From: a virus | Strand: one strand, 5' to 3' | Virus record (IMG/VR): IMGVR_UViG_3300046328_001044 | Coordinates: 1 to 26,353 of that record | DNA: 26,353 bases | Shown here: positions 17,178 through 24,159 of the stretch, one piece after another | Layout: the number at the start of each line of letters is the position of its first letter | Numbering within the stretch: position 1 is the stretch's first letter | Made by a program: the position numbers and the translations under genes | Notes under the pieces: generated by a model | The model's database searches: none | The model's input: only the letters and a program-made list of their open reading frames with translations | What the model was told of the DNA's origin: nothing

Positions 17178-17713
17178 TGTATGATTTGTAATTGAATTGT
17201 TTCCTGCGCGATAACCGCGCGGGAAAGGGTGAAAATTTGTGTTGTACTATTATATGAAACCTGACAATCAGAGCAGTTTGAAAGCCCTACTTTGTAAAGT
17301 TGTCCATTTCTTGTTACTCTCATATTGTCAATTGAAATACCTGTAAGCGAACCGAATGCGGTAAAATTTGCGCTTCCGATTGTTGTTGTAACCGTTCTGT
17401 ATTGCCATGCTCCAGCGTCGGTTGATGGTACCCAATTTGTTCCATTCCATTTTATTGTTTGCCCGGTGGTTGGAGTGCCTGTAACACTAATATATCCCTG
17501 TGCTATAATGAAATCATATACGGCCTTTGCTGTAGTGCCTTGACGATGCGTGGCAGCATTGGTGATTATAGTAGCAATCGTTGTCCAATATTTTGATGTA
17601 TCAACGCCTACACGAAGCCGCTTAAGCGCAATAATGTGATCCTGCTGCGTTACCGTTTGCGCACAAACGACCTGTGCAAATAATAAAAAGAAAAGTGTTC
17701 TTACAAAAGACAT
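17174..17713 (-). CDS. Short fibre-like secreted protein with CxxC C-terminal domain
   Basis: Protein of 179 residues with a signal peptide (1-18, cut at CA-Q). A helical segment follows (about 24-72, HIIALKRLRVGVDTSKYWTTIATIITNAA...AVYDFIIAQGYI), then TGQTIKWNGTNWVPSTDAG at about 83-101, and a C-terminal domain (about 128-179) with MRVTRNGQLYKVG, CSDC at 147-150, and ALIAQET-like ending. This is the shortest of three consecutive related proteins. The ATG lies 13 bases inside the previous gene. The fibre-type composition suggests a tail-appendage part, with the same unexplained Sec signal. Confidence 0.8.
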   Translation of the reverse strand: MSFVRTLFFLLFAQVVCAQTVTQQDHIIALKRLRVGVDTSKYWTTIATIITNAATHRQGTTAKAVYDFIIAQGYISVTGTPTTGQTIKWNGTNWVPSTDAGAWQYRTVTTTIGSANFTAFGSLTGISIDNMRVTRNGQLYKVGLSNCSDCQVSYNSTTQIFTLSRAVIAQETIQLQIIQ

Positions 17714-18510
17714 ATTTGTATTGAATTTGTACCCTGTAGGTCTGCGAAATAGATATTTGTATCAACAGAGGGTATTATAAAGTTGTCGCCAAATTTTGCC
17801 TTTACTCCCGCATACATCTCGAAAGGCCCGGCCAGATCTGAACCTCCAGCACTATAACCAATCCGGATGTATTGATCAGCAGTGGATACCACAAAAATGG
17901 CAACCAGCAGGCGACCTGCTGGCACATTGTAAATAAAGAAGTTATTGGTAGTAACCAGTTCAATCACTTCACCACCAGCACCACCGCTGCCACCACCCGG
18001 GTCAGTGGGTGGTACATACGGTGGGCCAATGATATTCAGAGTCTCACTCAAAAAAGGCGCAGGTTTTAACAACCTTACCGATCCGGTGAATGTATTGCCT
18101 CTTCTGGTGCTGGAGTCGCCGGAATCACCAGAGGGCGTAAATTTCATCAAAGGAATAAGCCGCTGCTTGTCATCCATGTATTTTGCCACTACATGGACTC
18201 TTCTGTTTCTCATTTTGGCCTTCATGTATTCGGCCTCTGGAGTAGTTCCCCCAGCAAAAAGAGAAATAGAGTATTCAAATATTTGCCCGGCTGGTGAATC
18301 AATTACTTTATCCGAGATTCGTGCTGTGCCAAATCGGTAGCCGACAAAAAATGCGGCCTTGCCGGAGTTAAAGATAAGTTGATCCAAAGTTGGTTCATGG
18401 CCCCACCGTGGCGATATGGATAAATCCTGAGGATCGACGAACGAAACCTGTGATAATCCGGAGACAAGCCCAGCAGCGCAAGCCTCTTCTATTGCATGCA
18501 GTGAAATCAT
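17701..18510 (-). CDS. Probable tail-tip or fibre-attachment protein
   Basis: Protein of 269 residues without signal peptide. The N-terminal domain (1-165) is mixed alpha/beta and includes YMDDKQRLIPLMKFTPSGDSGDSSTRRGNTFTGSVRL. A flexible PTDPGGGSGGAGG linker (about 168-180) joins a beta-rich C-terminal domain (about 182-269). Linker-separated two-domain proteins at this place often connect the tail tip with fibres. The whole 41-base gap upstream is occupied by a promoter-like element ending four bases before the ATG, so it probably starts the transcript that carries the secreted fibre-like genes. Confidence 0.7.
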   Translation of the reverse strand: MISLHAIEEACAAGLVSGLSQVSFVDPQDLSISPRWGHEPTLDQLIFNSGKAAFFVGYRFGTARISDKVIDSPAGQIFEYSISLFAGGTTPEAEYMKAKMRNRRVHVVAKYMDDKQRLIPLMKFTPSGDSGDSSTRRGNTFTGSVRLLKPAPFLSETLNIIGPPYVPPTDPGGGSGGAGGEVIELVTTNNFFIYNVPAGRLLVAIFVVSTADQYIRIGYSAGGSDLAGPFEMYAGVKAKFGDNFIIPSVDTNIYFADLQGTNSIQICLL

Positions 18511-18514
18511 AGAA

Positions 18515-18551
18515 CAAAGATGAATTATTCTACGGCACGCAATAAAGGATA
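18515..18551 (-). promoter_or_regulatory. Putative promoter for the appendage module
   Basis: On the minus strand TATCCTTTATTG, 17 bases, then CATCTTTG ends four bases before the ATG at 18510. The element fills the space between the stop codon of the upstream gene (18552) and that ATG. A -7 match of seven of eight to TAnnTTTG and a TTG at the -33 position support a Bacteroidota-type promoter, probably giving a leaderless mRNA. Confidence 0.55.
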
Positions 18552-19310
18552 TTAATTAAACCTACTGCTATAAAATGCCTCGTTTATGAGGGTTCGGATG
18601 TAAGTATCGGAGTTTATCCACGCTTCGATTGATTTCACAGCGCGGCTTACAGAGGTCTGGCTACAGCCCACAATGCAGGAAATGCGCCGCATTGAATAGT
18701 GAGCGCATTTGTATAACAAATAATATTGTAACTGTCTGGGGAAATACACTGGCACTTTGCCACGTGCGGCATTGAGTTGGTTGATTATTTCATTCATTTT
18801 AAGGTAGATCACGGTGTCGGATTCCCTGATCTCCACAGTTCGCTCCCGTTTTGCAGCATGCAAAGGTTCTGAAACCGATAAAGCCCTTTTTTCTTTTCGC
18901 TTTGCGGAATAATCCGTCCAGCGGCGATAGGCTGACTCGGAAGAGTAATCGTACTCGTCTATGCCGTGCTTTGCATAGAAACGACGGATGGCTTCGCGAG
19001 CAGGTACGTTCATGCTGACCATGACCTCAACAAACCGAAGCATTACTTCGCGGTGGTAATTGAAAAGGGCGATTCCTATGTTTGAGTTTTTAAGGCAAAC
19101 AAACCTTGCTAGGTCGTCGTGGACGGTGATGGTGATCGTTTCCGATAACCACTCCAGTGTGCGGGGCTGATACCCTCGTGAGTTAAAACGAATCGTGCGG
19201 AGTTGATCTTGAATCAATTCATTGCGATCAAAGCGGAGTGGCTCTTGGCCGTATTCGCTAAGGAGGATTCTTTTACTTAATGGTGTAATTCGAAACGTAA
19301 GTGTTGTCAT
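18552..19310 (-). CDS. DNA-binding protein with DnaA domain IV-like helix-turn-helix
   Basis: Protein of 252 residues. The C-terminal 55 residues (YYLLYKCAHYSMRRISCIVGCSQTSVSRAVKSIEAW, about 195-231) have the helix-turn-helix layout of DnaA domain IV and related regulators: an initial helix, a short loop with RRIS, a recognition helix SQTSVSRAVKSIE. The N-terminal 150 residues are basic and helical, with no AAA+ ATPase motifs, so it is not a full DnaA. It lies alone between tail-tip and fibre genes with its own upstream promoter-like element and a small inverted repeat. It could switch on the downstream late genes, or bind phage origin repeats. The family call is by pattern and not certain. 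Confidence 0.7.
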   Translation of the reverse strand: MTTLTFRITPLSKRILLSEYGQEPLRFDRNELIQDQLRTIRFNSRGYQPRTLEWLSETITITVHDDLARFVCLKNSNIGIALFNYHREVMLRFVEVMVSMNVPAREAIRRFYAKHGIDEYDYSSESAYRRWTDYSAKRKEKRALSVSEPLHAAKRERTVEIRESDTVIYLKMNEIINQLNAARGKVPVYFPRQLQYYLLYKCAHYSMRRISCIVGCSQTSVSRAVKSIEAWINSDTYIRTLINEAFYSSRFN

Positions 19311-19321
19311 ATTCTACAGTT

Positions 19322-19361
19322 GTGCAAATATGCACTGCAAATAGCACGCCAAAAAGTTATC
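19322..19361 (-). promoter_or_regulatory. Putative promoter with overlapping operator-like repeats
   Basis: On the minus strand GATAACTTTTTG is followed by 17 bases and CATATTTG, 14 bases before the ATG at 19310. Overlapping the -7 box is an inverted repeat GTGCA-AATA-TGCAC (19322-19335), and TGCAAATA is directly repeated at 19323 and 19336, 13 bases apart. The arrangement would suit autoregulation by the gene product, which carries a helix-turn-helix. The -33 part matches the other module promoters less well. Confidence 0.4.
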
Positions 19362-19397
19362 AATTGATATATCTTCGCTTTTGCTAATAGCGGACAA

Positions 19398-21104
19398 TTA
19401 CACTACCGATACCATACTTACATCGCAAGGCAAAAGCCCATTGCTTCCAACGTTTACTTTTATGGATTTAATGATGTAATCCATGTTGCCAATTCGCACC
19501 TTATGATCAAACTGGAATGAATTAAGATCGCTGGGTGAAAGGGTTATTCGCCTTGAAATATGCTTGCCATACAGCAACATATTGTGCCACCTGCGCCACC
19601 ACGTTGCATAGACTCCATTGTCGCCGTCCCAGTTGAGGCTGTATTGGCCTAACTCGTTGTTGATTGCATCGTAACGGATTGCGCAGCCCATCGGATAATT
19701 GTTACCTGCTCCATCTTCGTATATGCCCCTGTAGAAAGTAAAGCGTACTGGCATTTCGCTCCGCTGCTCTTTCCAAATATCTACATCGTCATCATCTTTA
19801 CCATCCTTGTATTCAACTGTACCAGGTTGATCGATACGTGGCAATTGGTTATAAGTATGTGGCGGCTTGATCGAGTAAGCAAATACATCAATTAAAGGTT
19901 GCATTTGCGTCTCCATCCGTGGCGGGTTGGTATCGGCTTGCCCTCTTTTCTTCGAAAATATTTCCTCGCTGGGAGCAATGCCCAATGATTTATACATCAT
20001 AAATGTACGCGCCCCTCGTTGCCAATACGATTCTAGGTTTTTTACATAGTAGTTTCCGCTTCCGGCAAACATCTCTGCGTAAGTATCTACGACTTGAAAC
20101 GTAGTTGGCGGCTGCAAACTATTGAGCCATGCAAACCTACTATCGCGGCTGTCTTCGGCATACGCAAAATCGGCTGGGACTTCGGCTAATTTGTGATCAA
20201 TAGTATAGCCGTGGTGTACCTTATTTGTCCAGTCGTGTTTTGCTGGTGCCGATAATACTTTTTGAAGCGGTATAAGCCGGATCACTTTAGTGGCCGTATC
20301 CAAAAATATACCTAAGCAAAAAGTACTGCTGATTCTTTTCAGATAATCGGTGCAGGTAATAGAGGGTACATGATCCCTTAGATTTATTGTAGATGCAATT
20401 CCATCTTTGCTATAAAGGGAGGTATTACTGTACATCACCAAATTGTCAAGTTCCTCATTCGTCTGGAATTCATTTTTAAAGACATAGCCAGTGCGAAGGA
20501 ATATCTTATCTAGCAAATACTTTATTTTTGGAAATGGTGTAAGTACTGGCTTTTCATCGTTGCACTCAAACAATTGGGTTACACTATCCCAATAGTTTTG
20601 AAACCAATAAAAGATTTTGCTGCTTAGATTTTCAATAAAACGCTGATTCAATACCGGAAAAAAAACATAATCAAAATCTTCGGGATTTTGAGCCGTTTCT
20701 TTTGCGTGTGCCAGCACCTCGGCATCGGTGCCAATTGTGCGATTGCCCCCCAAATCTAAATCCGTTAGTTTGGTATCCTTTAAATCACCGATTACTGAAA
20801 CAACTATGTAAATAGAAATGGCATAGTTACTAGCACTTTCGATCATTAATGTACCTGCAAATTCTACTCCTTCAAATCTTATTACTGCTTCTTTGGCCGT
20901 GACTTGGTTGGCTGCATTGATCTGGTTGGCATGATCTAGGATCCTGCGGTTCTTTTGAGTAGCAGGTACTTCAAATGGGAAAGAATAAGAACCGGGTAAT
21001 TGGCTCGTATCCGCAGTGGTAAAAATAGAATTATTGAGCGTATAAGACAAGGATGCACCCTCGCTAATATCCAAAGCCTCGTTGTTGACTAGTACTTCTA
21101 TCAT
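19398..21104 (-). CDS. Probable tail-tip/baseplate hub protein
   Basis: Protein of 568 residues, no signal peptide. The N-terminal 110 residues (MIEVLVNNEALDISEGASLSYTLN...GSYSFPFEVPAT) resemble beta-rich domains at the start of tail-tip proteins in Bacteroidota phages, as far as I can judge by eye. The rest is mixed, with many aromatic residues (YWFQNYWDSV, ATWWRRWHNMLLYG) and a closing beta region NMDYIIKSIKVNVGSNGLLPCDVSMVSVV. It starts in an ATGA overlap with the gene upstream, and both follow the endolysin. A hub or distal tail role is inferred from size, composition and neighbours. Confidence 0.7.
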   Translation of the reverse strand: MIEVLVNNEALDISEGASLSYTLNNSIFTTADTSQLPGSYSFPFEVPATQKNRRILDHANQINAANQVTAKEAVIRFEGVEFAGTLMIESASNYAISIYIVVSVIGDLKDTKLTDLDLGGNRTIGTDAEVLAHAKETAQNPEDFDYVFFPVLNQRFIENLSSKIFYWFQNYWDSVTQLFECNDEKPVLTPFPKIKYLLDKIFLRTGYVFKNEFQTNEELDNLVMYSNTSLYSKDGIASTINLRDHVPSITCTDYLKRISSTFCLGIFLDTATKVIRLIPLQKVLSAPAKHDWTNKVHHGYTIDHKLAEVPADFAYAEDSRDSRFAWLNSLQPPTTFQVVDTYAEMFAGSGNYYVKNLESYWQRGARTFMMYKSLGIAPSEEIFSKKRGQADTNPPRMETQMQPLIDVFAYSIKPPHTYNQLPRIDQPGTVEYKDGKDDDDVDIWKEQRSEMPVRFTFYRGIYEDGAGNNYPMGCAIRYDAINNELGQYSLNWDGDNGVYATWWRRWHNMLLYGKHISRRITLSPSDLNSFQFDHKVRIGNMDYIIKSIKVNVGSNGLLPCDVSMVSVV

Positions 21105-22648
21105 ACATTAAATGCGGTATTGATCCACGCCGATTTGATCTCCACGGTGATTTGAAAAACAGTATCATCCTCTACGATTTGCCCGAATTGTGTGTTTTCG
21201 ATAATCACACGAAGGAAGCGTTTATTTTGCTTATCAATGAGCCAGCATGCGCCGTGTAGTATCTGCTTTAGGTGGTTGAGATATACAAGATCGGAGTAGT
21301 ACCCAGTTGAGACTGTGATGACTTCGCGTGATTCCGAGAATAATACATCTATGTCGCCTACGGTTGCGGTATTATTTGTGGCTTTGCGCCATTTTTCATT
21401 GGTTACTTCTACGTTTACGGTAGGTGCTCCGTGTAGCCATACCGATTCCATACCGCCCACTCCATTTTCCATCAACAAGAATACTGTGCCGGCTGTGGGC
21501 AAGTGTTCTACTTGATACATCACTGAGCCAATGAGCGTAAGCCCCTGCTCCAGACGCACCTCATAGGAATCTATAAGGGCATCTGGGCTGGTGCCTGAAG
21601 GCGGGGCAATATTATGCAAAAACAATTGTCGGAAACCTGACTTTACCCAGTTTATCTTATTGGGGATAAAGGTTCTTTGTGTAGGGCCAAAAGGGTTATA
21701 TAGGCTTTCGGTACCGTCGCTCCACTCAATCCTTACTGTTAAAAGATATTGGTCTCCATCAAGCGTTTCCAATATGGGTAAGAAATACAGCCAATCAGGT
21801 TGATCGGGTGATAATGGCTTGCTAAACTGTGATCCCTGCGCTGTAATATAATTATGCCTGAGTATGTCATCAGCAGCAACATAAAGAGATGTCTTTGCGG
21901 TGCCACCTAATATGGCATACAATTGATCCGACTTTACCATTGCCTCTGCTACTGGAGGTGTACCAAATCGATCTGCGTACCTGAAATAATACGCCTGTAC
22001 GTGTGTTTCTGCTACTCCAGCCTGCCAAGTTGGCGTGGTGGGTTCTATTGTAGCAGACAAGGGCAATTCAGCCATTGAGTTGGTGAAACTAGGCGATATA
22101 TTGAGTTCACATTCACCTGTTAATTCATTGTATGTGGCGTGGTGTTTCATCAGCAATACATTATCTGAAGTATATACCGATACCAACGCCGCTAAATTAT
22201 CTGGAGTGGTAATAGTTGTTACGGAGGTGGCTGTAACGGCTACTCCAGAGAGCGTTTCGGTAACAACCAAAGCGCATACTCCAGACTGATTGCGGGTGAT
22301 TCTTATGACCTGATTACTAGCCGAAGGCGGTAAGAGGCTAATATTAAAATCATCGGTGAGTGGCTCGTATTGCCTTAGAAATTCTACGATTAACTCAGCG
22401 TATTCTGCCAGTGTGCCGCCGCTTTGGACTGGCCATGAGAGGCCATTGGCTGCGGTGGTGGCTGCTACGGTGAACGTTACTTCGCTACCGGGCCACTCTA
22501 GTTTGACGGTTTGGCCTGTGGTGGGTGATGCAGATATTTCGAGGTTAAAATAAGCCGTAGCATCATCTATTTTATCGGTACTTAAACCGACAATAATCCC
22601 ATCGTTGATGAACGAGAAGTTATTAGGCGTTTGGGTTAAGGTAGCCAT
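21101..22648 (-). CDS. Large beta-rich minor tail protein
   Basis: Protein of 515 residues, soluble, Thr/Ser/Val-rich and mostly beta-like. Residues 25-110 read as a repeated carbohydrate-binding or fibronectin-like region (FNLEISASPTTGQTVKLEWPGSEVTFTVAATT). The middle has DRFGTPPVAEAMVKSDQLYAIL and an acidic/aromatic section around 275-345; the end is SAWINTAFNV. No named domain is recognised. It overlaps the amidase by 26 bases and the next tail-tip gene by four, so all three are probably made together. A virion tail protein is the likely class. Confidence 0.7.
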   Translation of the reverse strand: MATLTQTPNNFSFINDGIIVGLSTDKIDDATAYFNLEISASPTTGQTVKLEWPGSEVTFTVAATTAANGLSWPVQSGGTLAEYAELIVEFLRQYEPLTDDFNISLLPPSASNQVIRITRNQSGVCALVVTETLSGVAVTATSVTTITTPDNLAALVSVYTSDNVLLMKHHATYNELTGECELNISPSFTNSMAELPLSATIEPTTPTWQAGVAETHVQAYYFRYADRFGTPPVAEAMVKSDQLYAILGGTAKTSLYVAADDILRHNYITAQGSQFSKPLSPDQPDWLYFLPILETLDGDQYLLTVRIEWSDGTESLYNPFGPTQRTFIPNKINWVKSGFRQLFLHNIAPPSGTSPDALIDSYEVRLEQGLTLIGSVMYQVEHLPTAGTVFLLMENGVGGMESVWLHGAPTVNVEVTNEKWRKATNNTATVGDIDVLFSESREVITVSTGYYSDLVYLNHLKQILHGACWLIDKQNKRFLRVIIENTQFGQIVEDDTVFQITVEIKSAWINTAFNV

Positions 22649-23246
22649 GGACTAGGGTTTTGAATTTTTCGTAAGGGAATCCCGGATGTGTATCCGTTTT
22701 ATCGGCGCGCACATTGTGGTGTGCATATACGGTAGATTGATGCGGTATTTTTATGTCAAACTTGCCGAATTCGGCAAAGGTGACAGGCATTTTATATTGC
22801 TGTATGAGCCTAGCAACCAACTGAGCACAGGCATCTACTTGCTCCTCCGGGTAAACTGGCCAATGCGATCCATTGCGCCAAGGTGCTTCGATGGTTTGAC
22901 CTGTAAAAATAGGGCCGTTGGGATGTAGCCAACGCTTCCCATCTTTTTGTGGAAATAGAAAACCCTCGTTGACCAATTCTATCCCAATGGAACGGCGATT
23001 AAAATCCAAATTGGATGGATGCCGAAGCCCCAAATGATGCGCCCAAAAACGGTTATCAAAACACTGGATAATAGTGCCATCTTTGGCGATGACGTATGCC
23101 GTGCCAATACGCTCAGGCTGCATTGACCACCATTTCAAGGGACTTTGCGCAGTACTACTCACCGTATGATGGAGTACTATATTTTTTTTAGGGAAAACCT
23201 GCCGGAAGTATTGCGTAGCGGCGAGGTGTTGTTCTACGATCTTCAT
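22623..23246 (-). CDS. N-acetylmuramoyl-L-alanine amidase endolysin (Amidase_2 type)
   Basis: Cleaves the amide bond between MurNAc and L-alanine in peptidoglycan. The 207-residue protein has LHHT with zinc ligand His26, a substrate-side GTAYVIAKDGTI (48-59), SIGIELVNEG with Glu90, and YAHHNVRADKTDTHPGF where His176/His177 and Asp185 complete the zinc site and Lys183 fits the catalytic Lys. No signal peptide is present, so it needs a holin or tail delivery to reach the wall; small membrane proteins elsewhere in the window are holin candidates. Its stop lies inside the next tail gene. The ATG follows CATTTTTG by four bases. Tail-linked use of the enzyme at infection is possible because it sits with tail-tip genes. 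Confidence 0.9.
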   Translation of the reverse strand: MKIVEQHLAATQYFRQVFPKKNIVLHHTVSSTAQSPLKWWSMQPERIGTAYVIAKDGTIIQCFDNRFWAHHLGLRHPSNLDFNRRSIGIELVNEGFLFPQKDGKRWLHPNGPIFTGQTIEAPWRNGSHWPVYPEEQVDACAQLVARLIQQYKMPVTFAEFGKFDIKIPHQSTVYAHHNVRADKTDTHPGFPYEKFKTLVHGYLNPNA

Positions 23247-23250
23247 AAGG

Positions 23251-23286
23251 CAAAAATGAGGCTACTATAAAGCCCACTAAAGGACA
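23251..23286 (-). promoter_or_regulatory. Putative promoter directly before the amidase
   Basis: TGTCCTTTAGTG, 16 bases, then CATTTTTG, ending four bases before the amidase ATG. Layout and sequence match the elements upstream of 18510 and 13526. It would provide a leaderless late mRNA independent of the longer leader transcript started at 23610-23640. Confidence 0.5.
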
Positions 23287-23309
23287 GCAAAAAGCCCCAT
23301 TCTGATTAC

Positions 23310-23435
23310 TCAAAACAGGGCCAATCCCAAAAAACCGAATGAAGTAAAAATGTGTACTCTATCTTTAAGCACCTCAACAAAATCAGTAAGCCTACCGAAT
23401 AGTCCCCCTCTCTTTAGGTTATTTACTTCGCCCAT
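23310..23435 (-). CDS. Possible small hydrophobic protein, 41 residues
   Basis: ATG at 23435 opens a 42-codon frame, MGEVNNLKRGGLFGRLTD..., ending with TGA at 23310. The N-terminus is basic and Gly-rich, the middle an amphipathic helix (FVEVLKDRVH) and the end hydrophobic (IFTSFGFLGLALF). It is the only gene-like frame in the 398-base leader and lies downstream of a canonical promoter. There is no Shine-Dalgarno, but that is usual here. It could be a leader peptide, a small membrane-active protein or chance. Confidence 0.35.
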   Translation of the reverse strand: MGEVNNLKRGGLFGRLTDFVEVLKDRVHIFTSFGFLGLALF

Positions 23436-23510
23436 ATCCCATGATACGAACTGGTAAATATGTCATACTGATTTGTTGCTGTACTATATATATTCTTTTG
23501 AGCAGAATCC

Positions 23511-23538
23511 GGAGGGATAGTTCGTTTACTACCCCTCC
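23511..23538 (-). ncRNA. Strong 11-bp hairpin in the amidase leader
   Basis: GGAGGGATAGT at 23511-23521 pairs with 23528-23538 over 11 positions with one G-U wobble in the RNA and a six-base loop. It sits about 65-95 bases after the predicted transcript start. No U-tract follows, so it is not an ordinary terminator. It may be part of a structured leader or small RNA. Confidence 0.4.
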
Positions 23539-23609
23539 TTCAACTATAATCTCATGATAAGTGGCATTTAAAATACCCCGAGCCAGCAGTAACCCAGGGC
23601 TTGTTGATA

Positions 23610-23640
23610 CAAAGGTATATCATTTGATAGACTTTGCAAA
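23610..23640 (-). promoter_or_regulatory. Bacteroidota primary-sigma promoter (TTTG-N19-TACCTTTG)
   Basis: On the minus strand TTTG at 23640-23637 is followed by 19 bases and TACCTTTG at 23617-23610. This is a full match to the -33 TTTG and -7 TAnnTTTG consensus known for Bacteroides and Flavobacterium. It begins five bases after the stop of the upstream gene. Transcription would start near 23604 and run through the leader into the amidase and tail genes. Confidence 0.75.
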
Positions 23641-23644
23641 ATAT

Positions 23645-24154
23645 TTATTTTGCATTAAAAACTCGTTTTGCGATTTCCACTGTTTGACCAGGAAACTCAT
23701 TAAAAGAGCCGTGCAATATATCGCATATTTTACTTAGTTCGTAGCAGTTTTTATTGCTGGTAAGGGCTTGACGGAAATCTTCATCAGATAAGTCGATCCA
23801 GTGTTGGAGTAATTCTTCCTTCCAAATTACGGTACAAGTAATTATTTCACCACAAGTCTTGCAAGGGCAAAATCCTTCATGCTCTTTGGTTTCCTCTATC
23901 TCTGACTCAAACCGAACAAAGTCATCGGGTCGTTCAGCAGTGTCATTTTCTTCCAAATCCGAGACTACTTTTTTAATACACGACTCACAGTAGTCATCAG
24001 TGGCGGTTGGGTCGTAAGTATTGACCCAACCTACCTGATCTATGTAGGTAACATAATTGCATGTTTTTTTAGGCGTATAAAGCCGTGCTTTAGATTGCAA
24101 TTTATCTACTGCAAAAGTGAGCATCTCTATGTTGTTGCGTAATGCCTTATTCAT
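23645..24154 (-). CDS. Cys-rich protein, possible zinc binder
   Basis: Protein of 169 residues, soluble. Two Cys clusters stand out: CESC at about residues 54-57 and CPCKTC at about 96-101, with extra Cys at about 31 and 107. Their spacing would suit a zinc ribbon. An acidic middle (SDLEENDTAERPDDFVRFESEIEETKEHEG) separates them, and the C-terminal third is helical (LLQHWIDLSDEDFRQALTSNKNCYELSKICD). Not recognised. It starts five bases after the upstream membrane-protein gene, so it belongs to that operon. A regulatory or partner-binding role is possible. Confidence 0.75.
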   Translation of the reverse strand: MNKALRNNIEMLTFAVDKLQSKARLYTPKKTCNYVTYIDQVGWVNTYDPTATDDYCESCIKKVVSDLEENDTAERPDDFVRFESEIEETKEHEGFCPCKTCGEIITCTVIWKEELLQHWIDLSDEDFRQALTSNKNCYELSKICDILHGSFNEFPGQTVEIAKRVFNAK

Positions 24155-24159
24155 CGTTT

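Larger units (their letters stand above)
23247..23644 (-). other. Leader region with promoter, hairpin and a possible small gene
   Basis: This 398-base stretch has no gene longer than 41 codons. It holds a host-type promoter at its upstream end, a strong hairpin, a possible 41-residue ORF and a second promoter-like element just before the amidase. The remaining sequence contains a weak CCCTG/CGGGG pairing close to the predicted transcript start but nothing else that I recognise. It could be a regulated 5' leader or encode a small RNA. Confidence 0.6.

Noticed and set aside
14953-17713. Diversity-generating retroelement acting on the fibre-like genes
   Set aside because: No reverse transcriptase or adenine-biased template repeat is visible in the window.
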